Assembly: GCA_038231615.1 (NCBI GenBank)
Contig: JBBRLA010000477.1
Location: forward strand, 1 to 6,794
DNA: 6,794 nucleotides
Source: JBBRLA01 sp038231615
Lineage (GTDB): Bacteria; Myxococcota_A; Polyangia; Palsa-1104; JAEUJZ01
Direction: 5' to 3'
The number at the start of each line of letters is the position of its first letter. The first letter of the stretch is position 1. The notes beneath the pieces were generated by a model. It saw nothing but the letters and a program-made list of their open reading frames with translations. It did not search any database and was not told the origin of the DNA. A program made the position numbers and the translations under genes. This document shows positions 5,801 to 6,794 of the stretch, piece after piece.

Positions 5801-6296
5801 CCGCGGCGTCCCCGACGAAGCGGCCCGCGAGAGTGCAGCGGCGATGGCGCGCGCCTCCCACAGCGAGAACCTGCCGAGCCGGCTGGGGGTCGTGCTGGTC
5901 GCGGCGCAGGTGCGGGCGCAGACTTCCGGTGCTCGAAAGATCGAAGACCTCGCGGGCGCACGGGAGACGCTGGCGGGCGTCGCGGCAGAGGCCCGACGGG
6001 CCGGGCTGCTGCCAATGGAATACGAGGCCCGGCTGGCTCTTCTCCATACCGATCTGGCCCGCGCCGGCCCGGCCCGCGACCCAAATAGCGGGCCCGCCAG
6101 GGCCGCCACGACGCGGCTGCGGGTGCTGATCCAGGAGGCCCGGAAAAGCGGTCTCGGGCTCATCGCCAGCAACGCCGAGGCGCTGCTTCGCGCACACATC
6201 GCGCGCGCGAAGCGAGTGACCGATGCACCCTCATCCCTTGCGGAGGTCAGCGTCAAATCGGGACGTGACTTTGGATGCGAGCCCAGGCATAATTAG
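2877..6296 (+). CDS. Transmembrane Ser/Thr protein kinase with HC2 zinc finger, TolB-like domain and TPR repeats
   Basis: 1139 residues. (1) Anti-sigma-like HC2 zinc finger at 1-45: C4 and H29-x3-C33-x2-C36. (2) Complete kinase domain, about 56-330: glycine loop G63-Q-G65-E-T-G68, VAIK lysine K85, helix-C E105, catalytic HRDIKPAN with D177 (an RD kinase), D195-F-G, A239-P-E241, D253 and R317. All key residues are present, so it should be active. (3) RRRSR (341-345), then one membrane helix (about 346-367), placing the kinase in the cytoplasm. (4) TolB-like module about 383-515, from ALAVLEFAGP to ARLRRQLGL. (5) Helical TPR-type repeats about 540-1105, outside the inner membrane. The ATG at 2877 is the only start after an in-frame stop at 2862 that keeps C4; it has almost no Shine-Dalgarno sequence. 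It is transcribed away from the lipoprotein operon. Regulation of the nearby sigma factor is plausible but unproven. Confidence 0.92.
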   Translation: MLPCLSENTLSDLLEGHLPADTLAEVTHHLDQCAGCRTLVASLVSSFRPPDEFEEYRLLGPLGQGETGDVYAASDTRLDRTVAIKFLRGIVLDPKDPRRERFAIEARAVARLRHPNVVSIYRAGEVDGRPYLVSEFIEGHGLDRHPKPVAAGEALRWGIDLADALAAAHRQGVLHRDIKPANVMVTPAGEVRLLDFGLAKLADALPRARPPAPVLPGSAASSPALTRTGSLLGTPLYMAPEIWLGRPASVQSDLYCLGALLYELCAGRPPHTADTTEALRRAVLLHEAPPLHRVAPAIDPGLARIVARCLLRDPAARFASAQEMLGGLRLCERSFERPGTRRRSRLWGAALGVPLLLLGAAIGHRVLSTEKHPPAAARHEVRRALAVLEFAGPAAGPPQQPEHRWLARALQERLAQELSLGGDLRVVPVDLLARMCDDLSLPAADRLDDEALRRVRGYTGADVVVVGAYGVEAGGDLRLRYRVQDTRTGATRFQSAESGAEQDLSVIVTRAGARLRRQLGLSPASAAERLSLRAWLPEEVRGARLLALAEERIFAHDFSRARDLLLEAAVASPGSALVHHTLASVWEPLGAIEKRRQETRLAMALGAGLRDEERLSVEAADHIAFGRFHQATERYRTLMEQHPDVLEYGLTLAAYQLADERTEEGLVTLEGLRRLPPPLGDDPRIDLETESMYRVLGDYAAAQKAARRSVTEAQARGARHLAAQARANEGWTLLSLGDSGAAGAAFEEAIPVLRALGSVEDVAWALGGLVSVRVRQGELAQAVRVSTEELQLLRQSKNRPVLLWGLYASSQPLARSGNLAQAQARVEEALALCRDGEVRDCLSEGHRQLGDIYLLSGRVDEALREFAASLPRRSDGADRVEFALATLSLGRGLLLRGDLDGARKRCESALPLLEQAGIRRYGAHAKAALATLSLSEGRLPEAEAQARGAIADYQKDGAWADLALAQATLAQVFLARGVPDEAARESAAAMARASHSENLPSRLGVVLVAAQVRAQTSGARKIEDLAGARETLAGVAAEARRAGLLPMEYEARLALLHTDLARAGPARDPNSGPARAATTRLRVLIQEARKSGLGLIASNAEALLRAHIARAKRVTDAPSSLAEVSVKSGRDFGCEPRHN

Positions 6297-6329
6297 AGAC
6301 TCATGCTCGCAGATCTAACCGCCATCCTC

Positions 6330-6782
6330 CTACCGGCCCCCCCCAGGGGACCGAACCCCAATGCAGGACTGGATGTGCCGGTCGAGAAACCTGCACACGT
6401 GCCCGCCCATGCCCTGGCCGCGAAGATCGTGGCGCACGTTGACCAGGGCCAGGAATCCCAGCCCATCGAGCCCGTACGCCCGGCCCACGTCCCTGTCATC
6501 CGGGACCAGGCTGCCGGTTGCGATGATCTCTGCGGTCGATGGCACGAAGAACAGGAATGTGCCGTAGACCCCGCTTGGTGACAGACCGGCGTTCTGCCGC
6601 TCCACCCAGGCCATGGCGCCGAAGGGGCCAGGCCCCAGTTCCCCGTCGCGCTCTGAGAGTGAGCGCGGATTCTGAGGGATCTGGATAGGGTGGTGGGCAA
6701 GCAAAGCGAGGGGAAATAGCGAAACCCCCTCAGAAAGCTTGCTACCGCCGCCCGAGGGGGGTTCTCCTCCTTTTCCGACCAA
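6330..6782 (-). CDS. GNAT-family acetyltransferase-like fragment, C-terminally truncated
   Basis: The frame has typical GNAT strands and the acetyl-CoA-binding motif A: VYGTFLFFV, EIIATGSLV, LGFLALVNVRHDLRGQGMG (the R/Q-x-x-G-x-G loop is RGQGMG), then the helix CRFLDRHIQ. It stops about 16 residues later in GVRSPGGGR, before the strand-helix part (motif B, usually with N-x-x-A-x-x-x-Y-x-x-x-GF) that completes the fold. An 8-base C run (6337-6344) sits at this point; dropping one base extends the frame to a TAA at 6295-6293, but this does not restore motif B. The 5' end is unclear: the first start codon is a TTG at 6782, no good ATG or GTG follows a Shine-Dalgarno sequence, and the frame is open to the window edge. 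It converges on the kinase gene with 33 bp between stops. It is probably a gene remnant. Confidence 0.5.
   Translation of the reverse strand: MVGKGGEPPSGGGSKLSEGVSLFPLALLAHHPIQIPQNPRSLSERDGELGPGPFGAMAWVERQNAGLSPSGVYGTFLFFVPSTAEIIATGSLVPDDRDVGRAYGLDGLGFLALVNVRHDLRGQGMGGHVCRFLDRHIQSCIGVRSPGGGR
6724..6763. repeat. Inverted repeat with GC-rich arms (possible terminator)
   Basis: AACCCCCTC (6724-6732) pairs with GAGGGGGGTT (6754-6763), with one bulged G and a 21-base loop. On the + strand it is followed by CTCCTCCTTTTCC, and on the minus strand by TCGCTATTTCCCC, so either direction has only a weak T-rich tail. It could end transcription coming from the kinase gene or from a gene to the right of the window. 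It falls within the 5' part of the acetyltransferase-like frame, which argues that this end of the frame is not coding. Confidence 0.35.
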
Positions 6783-6794
6783 GGATAAGGAGAA

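Noticed and set aside
6334..6352. GGCCCCCCCCAGGGGACC as a kinase gene terminator
   Set aside because: Any hairpin would have an impossibly small loop, and no T-run follows.
6303..6581. 92-residue + strand frame after the kinase stop
   Set aside because: It is antisense to the acetyltransferase-like frame, lacks a ribosome binding site and resembles no known protein, whereas the other strand shows GNAT motif A.
1..6794. CRISPR array, tRNA or rRNA genes, insertion-sequence ends
   Set aside because: No regularly spaced repeats, no cloverleaf-like or rRNA-like sequence and no terminal inverted repeats with target duplications were seen.

Overview
The window is a GC-rich bacterial segment that most likely comes from a myxobacterium (Myxococcota). 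The main evidence is a sigma factor that matches, from memory of the family, the Myxococcales-restricted Sig-70_gmx1 (TIGR03001) type, together with a very large Ser/Thr kinase of the 'zinc finger - kinase - membrane helix - TolB-like - TPR' build that is common in that phylum. These assignments rest on motifs read by eye; no database search was run.

Layout: (1) Bases 1-186 hold the open 3' end of an unidentified + strand reading frame with an in-frame 24-bp tandem duplication, followed by a short spacer. (2) Bases 308-1270 encode the sigma factor (+). (3) Bases 1275-2695 hold a compact minus-strand operon of three small exported proteins, each with a lipoprotein signal peptide. Two of them are clear paralogs, sharing an ELHVI(A/S)PIPRLT motif and a C-terminal two-cysteine core. 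The middle gene carries a single-base frameshift relative to its paralog. The last gene has gained a long Pro/Ala tail ending in a Lys/Arg cluster. (4) Bases 2696-2876 are a divergent promoter region. (5) Bases 2877-6296 encode the 1139-residue receptor-like kinase (+). (6) Bases 6330-6782 (minus) are a GNAT-acetyltransferase-like frame that stops before the family's C-terminal part, meets the kinase gene tail to tail, and is open towards the window edge.

How the parts may work together (inference): the kinase fuses an anti-sigma-like HC2 zinc finger and a kinase domain on the cytoplasmic side to TolB-like and TPR modules on the far side of one membrane helix. It lies beside an ECF-like sigma factor and diverges from an operon of envelope lipoproteins. 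A simple reading is an envelope-sensing locus: lipoproteins and the extracytoplasmic TPR region sense or scaffold, the kinase transduces, and the sigma factor is a candidate output. The cysteine-paired lipoprotein family is the part I cannot match to anything known.
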